Of a stretch of 64,000 bases of DNA, positions 1 through 11,475 are shown in pieces. Each line of letters starts with the position of its first letter. Within the stretch, counting starts at the first letter, position 1. The notes under the pieces are model-generated. The model did no database searches, was not told the origin of the DNA, and was given only the letters and a program-made list of their open reading frames with translations. The DNA comes from Rosa chinensis. Lineage: Eukaryota > Streptophyta > Magnoliopsida > Rosales > Rosaceae. The translations under genes were made by a program, and so were the position numbers. The stretch is taken from positions 625,001 to 689,000 of the forward strand of contig NC_037089.1 in NCBI RefSeq assembly GCF_002994745.2, in the 5' to 3' direction.

Positions 1-642
1 GATCGTCGGAATAGTACTGTGAGTGGACTTTTATTTTTAAATATTGATGCATGCATTTATTTTCTTAAATAATGCTCTAGTTTTAATCATATTACTTATT
101 GAGCAAATGATTTGATTTTCGGAAATTCGATCTCGGTTTATCTCGTGGATTGGCTCTCGATAATGAGTTTCAAAGGTTGATTATGATTTATAATATTATT
201 TGACAAATTGCTTATTTCCGAGGTAATTTTCCGGAATTAAGTATATTTCTAATTGCCGATTTAAGTTCCTGGAAGATTCTCGAGATGAGTTTCGATGGAG
301 TTGGATTTTCTCATTTATTTATTGACTTTCGGTTTTGGCATCGGGAATGCCTAATTAAGGATTTTGGATTTGGTTGGTTTCTTGGAGATTTTGAGAGATT
401 TTTGGAAATGGGATTTGCTTATACTAATTTCCGGTTTCCTTTACGGATTTGAGAATATTTTGGGCGTGTCGTCGATTTATTTCTATTTCTCACTTGTTTA
501 TTTTGAGATTGAGAGTAATCTTGGCGTGCGGGGTCACGTCGTTGAATACTTGGTTTCTATCTCGTGAGAAATGTGGGGAAGCTACATGGATTTACTGGTT
601 TTCGATGATTTTTCCTCACCATACGCGGGTCATGTGATTTGG

Positions 643-866
643 TCTCCTCCTCACAGACTTTGTGTTTGTGAGTGGCAGTTGAGGTAGCTTATTCTCCTCC
701 TCACTTACTTTGTGTATGTGAGTGGCAGTCGAGGTGATTTATTCTCCTCCTCACGTGGGTGGCAGTCGAGGTCATATTCTCCTCCTCACACAATCTATGT
801 GTGAGTGGAAGTTGAGGTTATTAGTTCTCCTCCTCGCACAATCTATGTGTGAGTGGCAGTCGAGGG
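643..866 (+). repeat. Array of five hairpin-forming minirepeats in the RT-1 LTR
   Basis: Five consecutive units of about 30-48 bases each begin CTCCTCCTCAC (or CTCG) and end GTGAGTGGCAGTCGAGG or close variants. In four of the five, CTCAC pairs with GTGAG as an inner stem and CCTC pairs with GAGG as an outer stem. The third unit is shortened so that CAC meets GTG directly. The same array lies in the right LTR at 14127-14350. Confidence 0.75.
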
Positions 867-933
867 TAGGTAGAGCCTGGGAGGCTCCATTACCCGTATG
901 GTGATATTTCTTCCCCATATCCTATCATTACTT

Positions 934-1045
934 GACTAGCGGGGCCTAGTCTGATTTCCGTTTAACCAGCGGGGCTGGTCTTATTCTGTTGAGTATCGGA
1001 GTTTCCATCCTTCCTTTCAGTTGTTTGGGACTAGCGGGGCTAGTC
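934..1045 (+). other. Three short stem-loops with compensatory changes (RT-1 LTR)
   Basis: Three stem-loops sit at 934-951, 965-979 and 1029-1045. Each has a CGGGG-type loop. Stems are GACTAG/CTAGTC, ACCAG/CTGGT and GACTAG/CTAGTC. The middle one differs from the others by paired changes (T to C on one side, A to G on the other) that keep pairing. Copies are found in the right LTR at 14418-14529. Confidence 0.6.
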
Positions 1046-1606
1046 GGTTTTCTTGAGCGGAACTCCTTTTGTTTCGTTTTCCTAAATCAGTGCATGCATC
1101 GGGAGATTTTTTAATAAATTAAATGTGGGAAAGTATAAAATCTCTTTTGTTTAAAATTGCTTATTTTTGTCCACTCACACTAACGTGTTTTCAATACTTT
1201 CCCCTGGGCCCTTCGGTTTCAAATGCCCAGTTTGCAGGGGAATTAGTGAGGTCGGGCGTATACGGAGTTGAGGCATAGTCAACAGCATGGCTTCCGCGTT
1301 TGCCTTTGAGTTAGGTTGTCCTTATTTACCTTTCTATTAGAATTGCTCTGATTACCTATGAGATTTATGTTTTTCAAGTTGAGGTTTGTGTTTTGTGAAT
1401 TGGAGATTGATGTTGAGTTGGGGAGCAGGGTGGCTCCAGAAGTATAAGGATGATTTGATTTAGAAGTGTAAATGCTTTCTACAGGTTTTGGGTAGCCCAT
1501 TTTAGGGGAAGTTCCGCCAAATTTTTGGTAGAATTTCTTCTAAGGTGGGCCCCGCAGGGCCACTTCGGATTTCAGGGTGAAATCCGGGGCGGGTCCTGTC
1601 AGTCCC

Positions 1607-1615
1607 TATCAGAGC
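1607..1615 (+). other. Probable partial primer-binding site of RT-1
   Basis: TATCAGAGC matches nine bases of the usual plant initiator-Met primer site TGGTATCAGAGC and lies directly at the point where the two LTR copies stop matching. The first three bases (TGG) are not present, so this is a degenerate or shifted site. Confidence 0.5.
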
Positions 1616-4600
1616 ATTAGGTTGTCAGATTCTGTAGACTTGTTTCTATCCTGTTACCTTACCCGCTTGATGGCACAGTACCTCCCGAGTGATGGCCCGA
1701 CTGCAGCGGTTCCCCATCGTTTGCTCTTCGGTGCTGATGTATTCATTAAGTGTGTAAGGTGCATGTCTAGATGAGGTTCCTTTAGGTGCTATGCCTCTTG
1801 TACGCCGACCTCCTAGAGTTGTCGTTGCGTGGCGGATTATTCGCATATTTTGTACATTTCCCTACTGATGGTAGAGTAAGACTACTCTACAATATCGAAT
1901 TGTGCTATGATGTGATTCGAGGAAATGTTGTGGTTATTTCTTCCTCGATGCCAGTAAGTTTGTTGGAGCTGGGTTTAAGGTGCGAGAACAGAGTTCGATT
2001 TCTTGTTTGAGTGACTGAGACGAGTGACTATAGTTTTAGGTCGTCTCCAAATACCTAGAATCATAATGGTTATTTGAAGTAGGACTAATAGTAATAGTGG
2101 TTCTGATTTTGAACCGAGTTTCGAGAGATGTGTCACGTAGACGTGGTTGTTGTTGCGAGCATCATTTTGGAATGATACTTTGCAATTCACAAAGGAAACC
2201 GGATTGGAAAATTCCTCCATTTAGACACCATGGGCTGTCGACCTGACCATGACTTGTGGACATAGTTTTGTTCAAGTGAAGGAAATTGATTTTTGTGGCT
2301 TTTTGTGTTATGAATTGATTTTCTTAAGTTTTGGATCGTAGTGAGTATGGAGATGGACAGAAGTGAGTTTTGAAGTCGTTTTGTGTTTTAAGTTTAAGTA
2401 GGTGGGATGCTTAAAGTTTTTCAATGGAGTTTGGTTTTGATCGGTAAAATTGGGAGGATTAGAATCAACTCTTTGTAAGTGATATTGTACGAGTATGTGT
2501 CTTTGGTTAATCAATTTCAGTGAAATGGTTTAACACAACTTCGGGGATTGACGGTAGTGACACTGTTGGGTATCCATAGTGGTTCAAACGAATTACTATG
2601 TGATACGGAGTTTGATTTGAATCCTGAATCATGGAGTCATAGGAATTGAAATGTAGTAAGTTCTTGATGGAACAATTGATAGATTGAATGATTGAGATTT
2701 TGTAAGAGTAGTAAGGACGTGGATTTTCTCAGCTGATTCAGGAAGTATTTCAGGTCATAGTTTAACCAGAGTTCTAAGTTATATTTTGAGTCAAACCCCT
2801 TATGGGTTGAACTTGGATTTTGATTGTTAGGTGGTGGGACCACTTTTGGAATCTTGGTATCGCTGGAGGTGGTATGAGATGTTGGATGGGTGTCCATCTT
2901 AAAACTGATGATGTTGTCAGGGGAGGATGGTCCCCTGTAGCGAGGATTTGGAATTTGGAATTTGGAATTTGGAACCAATTAAGAGTGCAAAAAGGGGTGT
3001 ATTGAAGTTTTGAAAGGTTTCGGAAATCAAGGACTTTCGGATCGTCTTACGATGGTTTAGATCACTTTTATCGCGCATGAAGGTACAATTAAGTGTCATT
3101 GGATATCCATTTGGGCGAAATTGTTGAATTTGGGATCAAGAAACGGTCATAGGGACCCCACGGGCTGTCCATAGCAATTCAAGTGGAAGTACAATGCGTT
3201 GTGGTTATTATCTTAGTTAAAAATCTTTGAGTTATGGCGAAGGTTTGGTCGAAGTCAACAAGTTCCGGGATTCTGGTAGCTTTCAATGATGGATTTCTCG
3301 ATAAGTCTTTCGGGGACTATGGAAGAATTTCTTTCCTTCTTGTGGACTACGTCGTTGCTTCAATATCTCTTTTTCTTAATGCACGAGTTGATTTTCTTCC
3401 CTGCAGTTTTTGGGGTGCTTTACGCTCACGTAACACGATGCGCTTTTGCTTACTTATCAAACCATTTACAAGTTGCTTTGAACATAAGGTTTTTCAGTCA
3501 CGAATGGAGGTAAACTTTTCTTTTGGGATGTTTGAGTTTGGCGGGGTTGCTATGGAATCGACCAATTATTATGACTGGCAAGGTTTCAGTTTGAGAATCA
3601 TTCATTTCAAGTATTGAGTTTATAATCTAGTTGGTCAACTCTTGGATCATATTTGGAACATCTACTAGTGTTGTTGGAGACATCGTAGTCCTTAAAGGAA
3701 TTGGTACATACAAGGTTTGGGAAATTTCCCCAATGTCGTATCTGTAATGAAATTGTCATGAGGTTATGTGAGACGGTTGGAGATGTTTCTACATGGGGCT
3801 AGTGAAGTAGTTATAAGAGAGAGTTTTCCCTAACTGATTAAGAAAGCTATTTTATTTTGGACTGATCAAATTCGAGTCTAGCATCTAGTAATTCAGATTG
3901 TGGTGCTCTTGGTAGTGAGAATTACCTGGGTATAAATTAAGAATATCATTTGGGGCAATAGAGATCAACGAGAATGACATGGACTCAACTATACTTCAGA
4001 TCTATGACTATTAAGAAGTGTAGTCTCGGCTAAGAACAACTTGAGTGTGATGCATCTTCTTCCGGATTTGAGTCGTTGAGCTGGAGTAGAGTTAATAGTT
4101 ATAATTCTTGCTTGCACTAGATTTCTGAGGACTTGGTACAGGACATGGTAGTTAAGTGAGTACTAACTTGTGAGAATTATTAGCAGCCTTGAGCGGAGGC
4201 ATTGGTAAATAGTAAATTTCTTGTGACACATTTGATTTAGAAAAGTTTTCCACATTATCGTGCTTATAAAGGTTTTTGAGGAAGCTGTTATATGTGTGGC
4301 TAGCAAGGTAGCTATCAAATGAGTTTTCCTAGTCGACTCAGAACGTCATCTCATGACTTGACCAATGATTTAGTCAGGTGTCAGAGTAGCACAGTGGAAG
4401 TGTGGTGGTCCCATAACTTACTTGATTAAGAACTTGTGGGTTCGTTCGAGGTTAACCTTTATGCGTTGACAACTATGGGACCTTTAAGTGAACGACCTTC
4501 GATTAGGAATTTAAGCACAAACAATTAAGGAAGTCATTTGTTTTGGAATTGTTGACTAGCAATGACCATCTTGTGGTTATCACAATATCGATGGTGAATG

Positions 4601-4997
4601 GGTTGGTTTTTCACTAAGCGACTTGTATGAGGAAGTTTTGGATGCTATAATTTTTAATAGGGTGGTTTGTGACGCCAGTACCATGTGTTATCTGGGCTAA
4701 CCATTGAAATGAATTTTCTTTTACACTAGAATTCATGTACTTGCGAGTTTATGGTGCTACATGGTTCAATAAGACAAGTGATTCGACTTTGGACGTTGAT
4801 AATTTTAGATTATAAGCATATTTTCATTGCTTTTGTAGTGGGGATCATAAAAGTTTCTGTTGGTTGTTGATTTGAGGTTACGAAAAGAAAAGCTTAATCT
4901 AAGGAAGAGTTTGATAAGTTTTGAGATTGTGGTATTAATCAATTGGTGTGCCTTTTCTTTTCTAATCGGCATGAAATTTCGAGGGCGAAATTTTTTT
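1610..4997 (+). mobile_element. Degenerate interior of RT-1
   Basis: About 3.4 kb lies between the left LTR and the polypurine tract. No open frame longer than about 125 codons is present and I recognise no gag, protease, reverse transcriptase or integrase motif. A functional gypsy element needs roughly 4-5 kb of polyprotein, so this is either a large non-autonomous derivative or a decayed element. The last stretch before the purine tract (near 4980) has the look of the end of a gypsy polyprotein followed by its 3' LTR, which is why I favour the gypsy superfamily. Confidence 0.6.
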
Positions 4998-5010
4998 AAG
5001 GAGGGGAGAA
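4998..5010 (+). other. Polypurine tract of RT-1
   Basis: AAGGAGGGGAGAA lies directly before TGTAACGTCCCG, the first bases of the right LTR. This is the expected position of the plus-strand primer of an LTR retrotransposon and sets the plus orientation of the element. Confidence 0.75.
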
Positions 5011-5901
5011 TGTAACGTCCCGTACCTCAATTTACCAGTTTACTAGTCATTTGGACGGTAAACGACCTTTACCTTCACTTTTATTGTCGTTTCGGTACTT
5101 TTAGGGGGCCCTAAATTGTCGTTTCGGTACTTTTAGGGGGCCCTAAAAGATGACTTTTTGTTGGGATCAAAATTTGAGAAAATTTTCTTCATGAAAGTTG
5201 TAGGAGACGTTAAACTGAGCGCGTGCATATGTGGTACGTAAAAATCGGAGTTCGTATGTCAAAGTTATGAGTATTTTCGTGTGAGGGGTATTTAGATCAT
5301 TTCAGCACACCTTAATTATAAGGGGCTGATCAGCCCCATTTCCAGCCATTCTCCCCCCATCTTTTACGACAGAAACCAAAAAGAAAAAGAGAGGAAGAGA
5401 GAGAGAGAGAAAGAAAGAAAGAGAGATCCGTTCAAACCGTCGACATTTTGGAGAAACCTCAAGGTATAAAGTTGTTCTTTACCTCATGATCTTTCTTTTG
5501 AGTATAATTTTGCATATATATTGGGGGATTTTAGAGATTGAAAATCCGGCACTATTCACAAATTGGGGGTTTACAGTTTTCTTAATTATTGAGGTAGTTC
5601 TAGTTGTTTTCTGAACTTGGTGTAGTTGAGAAAAATGCTAGGGGGATTGAGATGAAGCTGCTGCCAAAATTTGGTGACCATCGGAGAAGTTGACCGCCGA
5701 GTGAACAGTACCACGCGTGAACAGTGGTGAGGTTTAAACAGAATTTAAATTCTATTTTTTTAGCTAGTTAAATCCTATAATTTTTGTAGAGGTTGATTAT
5801 GTGAATTTGGTTGGAATTGGAAAAGTTTTTAATCGATTATAAATTTCTAAAGATTTGGATTTCAGTTAATGTTAATCGTGAATCCGATTGTCGGATTTCC
5901 T
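5011..5901 (+). mobile_element. Right LTR of RT-1, first part (interrupted by CACTA)
   Basis: Starts TGTAACGTCCCG after the polypurine tract and is cut at 5901 by the CACTA insertion; the LTR resumes at 13140. A ~35-base stretch ending in GGGGGCCCTAAA is tandemly duplicated near 5082-5149, and there is a GA-rich tract near 5385-5427. With the second part the LTR is about 2.85 kb. The equivalent of this part in the left LTR lies outside the window. Confidence 0.8.
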
Positions 5902-6211
5902 CACTACTAGAATTCTGTTCATTTACATCACGTCATTTAAATCAGTTGAGATTGCACGTGATGTAAAAAAATATTATAACATCGGTTTTTGAAAATCCGA
6001 TTTCTATTTACATAATTAACATCGGTTGTTACTGTTGACCGATGTCTATATTTTGATTCCAAAATATAGAAAAACGCGGAAAGACTAAGTTAAAAACTTT
6101 CGGGAACGCGGGAGCAAAATTTTCATTCCCCACACACTTTGTTATTTTTCCTACTTTTACCTTCGCTCACTTTCATCGTTCTCTCTCTCACTCTTGCCCG
6201 AAACCCTATCC

Positions 6212-6486
6212 CTCCCCTCCTTCCTCTCCATCCCTCTCTCCACGGCCACCATCGCCTTCCTCTCCGCTCACTCCCTCTACTATCTCTCTCTCTCATTAAC
6301 CTCCTCCACCACCTTGCCGGCGCTATCACCTATACCCGCAAGCTCTCTCTCCCCTCCTTCCTCTCCATCCCTCTTTCCAAGGCCAGCATCGCCTTCCTCT
6401 CCGCTCACTCCCGCTACTATCTCTCTCTCATTAACCACCTCCACCACCTCGCCGTCGCTATCACCTGTACCCTCAAGCTCTCTCTC
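6212..6486 (+). repeat. 140-bp tandem duplication inside the CACTA
   Basis: Two imperfect copies of about 140 bp (around 6212-6351 and 6352-6486), both CT-rich with the shared core CATCGCCTTCCTCTCC and a stretch reading AITYTRKLSL / AITCTLKLSL. A 118-codon open frame spans both but its composition is simple and I do not call it a gene. It may be the 5' leader of the captured gene. Confidence 0.6.
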
Positions 6487-9032
6487 TCTCTCTAGCTCTC
6501 GAGCTCTCTAAGATCTCAGAAGATTTCAATCTGGCAACACATCCTCTACAACAGGTTTTAATCTGAATTAATTGCGTTAATGGTGAGTCACTACAATTGA
6601 ATTCTTTGTTTTCTGTTTGGGTCCTGAGAATTTTGGGGGTTTTCAATTTTGGGGTTTTCAATTTTAGGGTTTTAATTATAGATGGGTGGAGATTTGGGGA
6701 TACCTGCATTCCCTGAAGAAGACTGCATTCTTCAAGAGTGAGATTCGGAGGAGGTTGTTTGTGATGGCAGTACTGATCAATTGTGATTAGTCGTGTTGGT
6801 TATTTCATTCCTCTGCCTGGGTTTGATAGAAGGTTAATACCTCAGGATCAGTTGGTGAGTAATTGATGCTCATAGTATAGTTAGACTTTGATTTTTGATA
6901 TCTTATATTCATACATGTTTACTAGTTCCTATTTCTAAGTTATTCCTTCTGTCCCTTTCATAAGAGTGAGTTGGGTTTGATGTTAAGTCTGTTATAGGGT
7001 CATCCATGTTGTTTATTTGCAGATGAGCTCGGTGATTTTACAGCTGAGCTTAAAATGTCCTTGTTCCAGCTTGGAATCAGTCCTCAAATTATAGCATCGA
7101 TTATAATCACTCCTCCCTCTCTCTCTCTCGTCTGTGCTTTTCTCTCTTGTCTAATGAACTAGACGAATGCAATAGCTAAACAAGGTTGGTCTGGATGCAG
7201 ATTTGAGATGTAAAGGAGGTTGATTTTCTTTAACTTTGCCCCAAATTGAGGGTTTTTGACTTGGGTGATTTGATTTTACAGGTTCTTTTGCTAAAGGCTA
7301 GGAACCAGTATACTTGGAAAGGGTTTGGGGCAATCCCTAATGCTTTACAGGAGCTAAAGGTATTTGATTTTTTTACTGTTTATGAAGATTCAGATTTGAT
7401 ATGTTGATTTTTTGTTATACATTTTCTGGGAATGTGGAACTGATTTTGGGTTTGGTGGTGTAATAGGAAGAGGGTCTGAAAGAGAACTTCAATACTTTCC
7501 AAGGCAATTTCCAGGGCAATAATGATCCAAAAGTAAGTGGAAGGATTGTTCTTTTAATTGTGAAAATGTGAAGTAAGGTTTCTGGTTTGGTTTTGTTTTA
7601 CTTTTTAATTGTGAAGTAAGGTTTTTGGTTTTGGTTCTGTGAAGTAAGGATTGTTCTTTTAATTGTTGTTTCTTGTTTTGCAGTGTTCGCAGGGTTCAGA
7701 TGATGAGAAAGGTGATGAGAGTGGTCATGCAACCGGGAGTCAGAATGAGAACCCCAGTGTCAATCCCAAATCTTCAGGAAACTCGAAAAATGGTAAATCT
7801 TTATTGTTAGTGCTTTGAATCTTGAGTCTGAAATGATCTGAGAAAACGGAATGTAAAAAGATGTTGATTTTGTTTGGTACCATTATATGGTTCATTTGCT
7901 TGGTTTTTGAAACTCGTTGTTGTATTTGTGCCCCTGTGCAGCAAAGTTCTCTCGACATTTAATTATTCGCATTCAGAAGACTGCTTTTAAGGACAACTCA
8001 CATGTAGGTGCCTTTGTCACCGAGGTATGTGTTGATGAAGATGACCAAAATTTTGTGCCACTTCTCTTCATTAATGGAAATTGAGTTTGTAATTTATCAT
8101 TATATTATGATCATTAATTCTCGTTCTTTCCTTTTTTTTTAATTTATATTTGCCAAGTAAAAATATAACAGAGATTATAAGCAAGAAGCAAATTCTACAT
8201 TGCATATAGCCTCCTTTTCTAGTGATGAACAGATAGCTACTTCATTTACTACGGTTCTTTCATTTACTTTTCCCTATAGAAATACCAACTCTTGTCACTT
8301 TATGATGACATATTATCATATATGCTCACGGATATCAAGTGCAAAAGGGAGGAATGGAAGATTTGAGAATCTGTTTATTAGAAAAGATTCAAGCTCTGCA
8401 TACTTTAGTCACCTATTTGTGGACACTGCTGTGTATACCAGGAATCGTTGTTTTCGTTTAGCTCTATCATCAAAGGCAGGGAAGAATTCAGTGCTTCTAC
8501 CTACTAGGCGCTTCAAAACTAAGGACATGATGGTATGCTACCCACCCTTCTAAATGGTATCTGACACCTGGCCTTTTCTTACCAATGTTTTGATATCTAG
8601 TGCTTCTTTAACTATGATATATCTTATGATCAAAGTTATGGTTTCCAACAGCAGTCTGAAGAGGAGATGTTCATGGCGTCTTTGATAGGGGTCGTCAAGG
8701 GGCCGGGCCGGGCCTTGCCATATTTTTAAATAATTGCGGGCCGGGCCGGGCCGGGCTTTATTAAAAATCAAAGGATCCAAGCCCGTCCATATAAAGCGGG
8801 CCTTGCGGGCTTTTTCGGGCCGGGCCGGGCTTGGCCTTGCAGGCTTTATTTATAAATAAATATTTAAAGACACAATTTTTTTTTTTTAATCAAGCTTTGG
8901 AAATTCAATGGATAATGATCAAATACAACCAAAGATAATAGATCTATATAACTATATTGTACCAAAAAAAATCTATATTTATATATAGATACTAATTTAT
9001 TGATAAATAAATTTTTAAAGACACTAATTTTT

Positions 9033-10775
9033 TATAAACCTATATTTATATATCATACACTCCAAAGAGCAACCCCTATCAATTCAAAGAAAATGGAAAA
9101 ACCGACCGTTGGATGAGTTTATTACAATAAATTATGAGTGTGGTAAAAAATTTAGCCAATTTCACCATATTTTAGAATCCGATCGGATTGGTCAACCGTA
9201 GTCACTTATATGTTTTATTGTTTGACCGATGGCGTGGCAACCGCGAAACGTGCTTATTTTTTCACATCACGTTTGTATATATTCCATCGATGGATGTGCG
9301 TGGACATAAGATAAAAAAAATTAATTTTAATTACAAACACATTGGTGTATACCAATTTTATTCCTTTAGTTGTATGACTTATACATTGCATTTAAATTGT
9401 TTAGGTTCATTCTAAAGCAACCATGAAGTAGAAAATGAATTCGGAGAAATCAACCGCTCGATGGAGAGATTGTAATGTTTTATGGTGATTGTAGAAAATC
9501 TAGCCAATTTCGTTATTGTTTCGAATTCGATCAACTAGGTCAAACGTAGTTACTCTTATAAACCTATATTTATATATCATACACTCCAAAGAGCAACCCC
9601 TATCAATTCAAAGAAAATGAAAAAACCGACCGTTGGATGAGTTTATTACAATAAATTATGAGTGTGGTAAAAAATTTAGCCAATTTCACCATATTTTCGA
9701 ATCCGATCGGATTGGTCAACCGTAGTCACTTATATGTTTTATTGGTTGACCGATGGCGTGGCAACCGCGAAACATGCTTATTTTTTCACATCACGTTTGT
9801 ATATATTCCATCGATGGATGTGCGTGGACATAAGATAAAAAAAATTAATTTTAATTACAAACACATTGGTGTATACCAATTTTATTCCTTTAGTTGTATG
9901 ACTTATACATTGCATTTAAATTGTTTAGGTTCATTCTAAAGCAACCATGAAGTAGAAAATGAATTCGGAGAAAGCAACCGCTCGATGGAGAGATTGTAAT
10001 GTTTTATGGTGATTGTAGAAAATCTAGCCAATTTCGTTATTGTTTCGAATTCGATCAACTAGGTCAAACGTAGTTACTCTTATAAACCTATATTTATATA
10101 TTATACACTCCAAAGAGCAACCCCTATCAATTCAAAGAAAATGAAAAAACCGACCGTTGGATGAGTTTATTACAATAAATTATGAGTGTGGTAAAAAATT
10201 TAGCCAATTTCACCATATTTTCGAATCCGATCGGATTGGTCAACCGTAGTCACTTATATGTTTTATTGGTTGACCGATGGCGTGGCAACCGCGAAACGTG
10301 CTTATTTTTTCACATCACGTTTGTATATATTCCATCGATGGATGTGCGTGGACATAAGATAAAAAAAAAAAAATTTAATTACAAACACATTGGTGTATAC
10401 CAATTTTATTCCTTTAGTTGTATGTCTTATACATTGCATTTAAATTGTTTAGGTTCATTCTAAAGCAACCATGAAGTAGAAAATGAATTCGGAGAAACCA
10501 ACCGCTCGATGGAGAGATTGTAATGTTTTATGGTGATTGTAGAAAATCTAGCCAATTTCGTTATTGTTTCGAATTCGATCAACTAGGTCAAACTTAGTTA
10601 CTCTTATAAACCTATATTTATATATCATACACTCCAAAGAGCAACCCCTATCAATTCAAAGAAAATGGAAAAACCGACCGTTGGATGAGTTTATTACAAT
10701 AAATTATGCGTGTGGTTAAAAATTTAGTCAATTTCACCATAGTTTTGAACCCGATCTAATTGGTCAACCGATTAC
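9033..10775. repeat. 524-bp tandem repeats, three full copies and a partial one
   Basis: Units start at TATAAACCTATATTTATATA at 9033, 9557, 10081 and 10605. The first three are each exactly 524 bp and nearly identical; the fourth stops after about 170 bp where the microsatellite begins. Each contains an open frame of 75-93 codons with the same translation, which I treat as a by-product of the repeat and not as a gene. Confidence 0.9.
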
Positions 10776-10780
10776 CGATA

Positions 10781-10841
10781 TGTAGAATATATATATATAT
10801 ATGCACATATTCTATATAGAATAATAGAAGTATAAGAACTT

Positions 10842-10909
<68 letters not shown>

Positions 10910-10989
10910 ATATATATTATTATATTATATATATAAACACACACACACACATATATATATCTCTATATATATATTATATATATAAACAA

Positions 10990-11029
<40 letters not shown>

Positions 11030-11054
11030 CTCTATATATATATCCTCTATATAA

Positions 11055-11088
<34 letters not shown>

Positions 11089-11199
11089 CTCTATATATAT
11101 ATATATTATATATATAAACACTCACACATATATAAATATATATATATACATATATATAAACAAACACACATATATAAATATATATATACATATATATAA

Positions 11200-11237
<38 letters not shown>

Positions 11238-11342
11238 CTCTATATATATATTATATATATAAACACACACACATATATAAATATATATATACATATATAT
11301 AAACACACACACATATATAAATATATATACATATATATATAA

Positions 11343-11381
<39 letters not shown>

Positions 11382-11475
11382 AACACACACAAATATATAT
11401 ATCTATGTGTGTGTGTGTATATATATTTATAAACACACACACACATAACTACAAATATATATATATATATATATA
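10781..11475. repeat. Compound CA/TA microsatellite
   Basis: About 700 bp of alternating (CA)n and (TA)n blocks separated by short pieces such as AAACACACAC and ATCTCTATATATAT, arranged as a higher-order repeat. The minus-strand open frames through it (Cys/Val/Tyr/Ile only) are low-complexity artefacts. Confidence 0.9.

Larger units (their letters stand above)
1..1609 (+). mobile_element. Left LTR of gypsy-type element RT-1 (5' part outside window)
   Basis: This stretch is repeated without any indel at 13485-15093, a constant offset of 13484 bases. I noticed only about five substitutions (near 510, 615, 719, 1236 and 1360). Together with the purine tract and TG start at 5011, this makes it the left long terminal repeat of an LTR retrotransposon. 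Near-identity of the two LTRs implies a recent insertion. The exact 3' end is uncertain by about 10 bases, because a CA end could lie at 1601 and a partial initiator-Met primer site starts at 1607. Confidence 0.85.

Noticed and set aside
8690..8850. GGGCCGGGCC-rich blocks (with 11490-11670) as possible CpG island or G-quadruplex regulator
   Set aside because: They are subterminal repeats placed symmetrically at both ends of hAT-1; the GGGACCGG blocks of hAT-2 have the same explanation.
9188..10463. Three repeated frames of 75-93 codons with nearly the same translation
   Set aside because: They fall at the same place in each 524-bp tandem unit of a non-autonomous hAT, have no family resemblance, and are explained by the repeat.
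9033..10775. Regular repeats as a CRISPR array
   Set aside because: Units are 524 bp without spacers, in a plant nuclear setting.
10756..11446. Several minus-strand frames made of Cys, Val, Tyr and Ile
   Set aside because: Pure translation of the CA/TA microsatellite.
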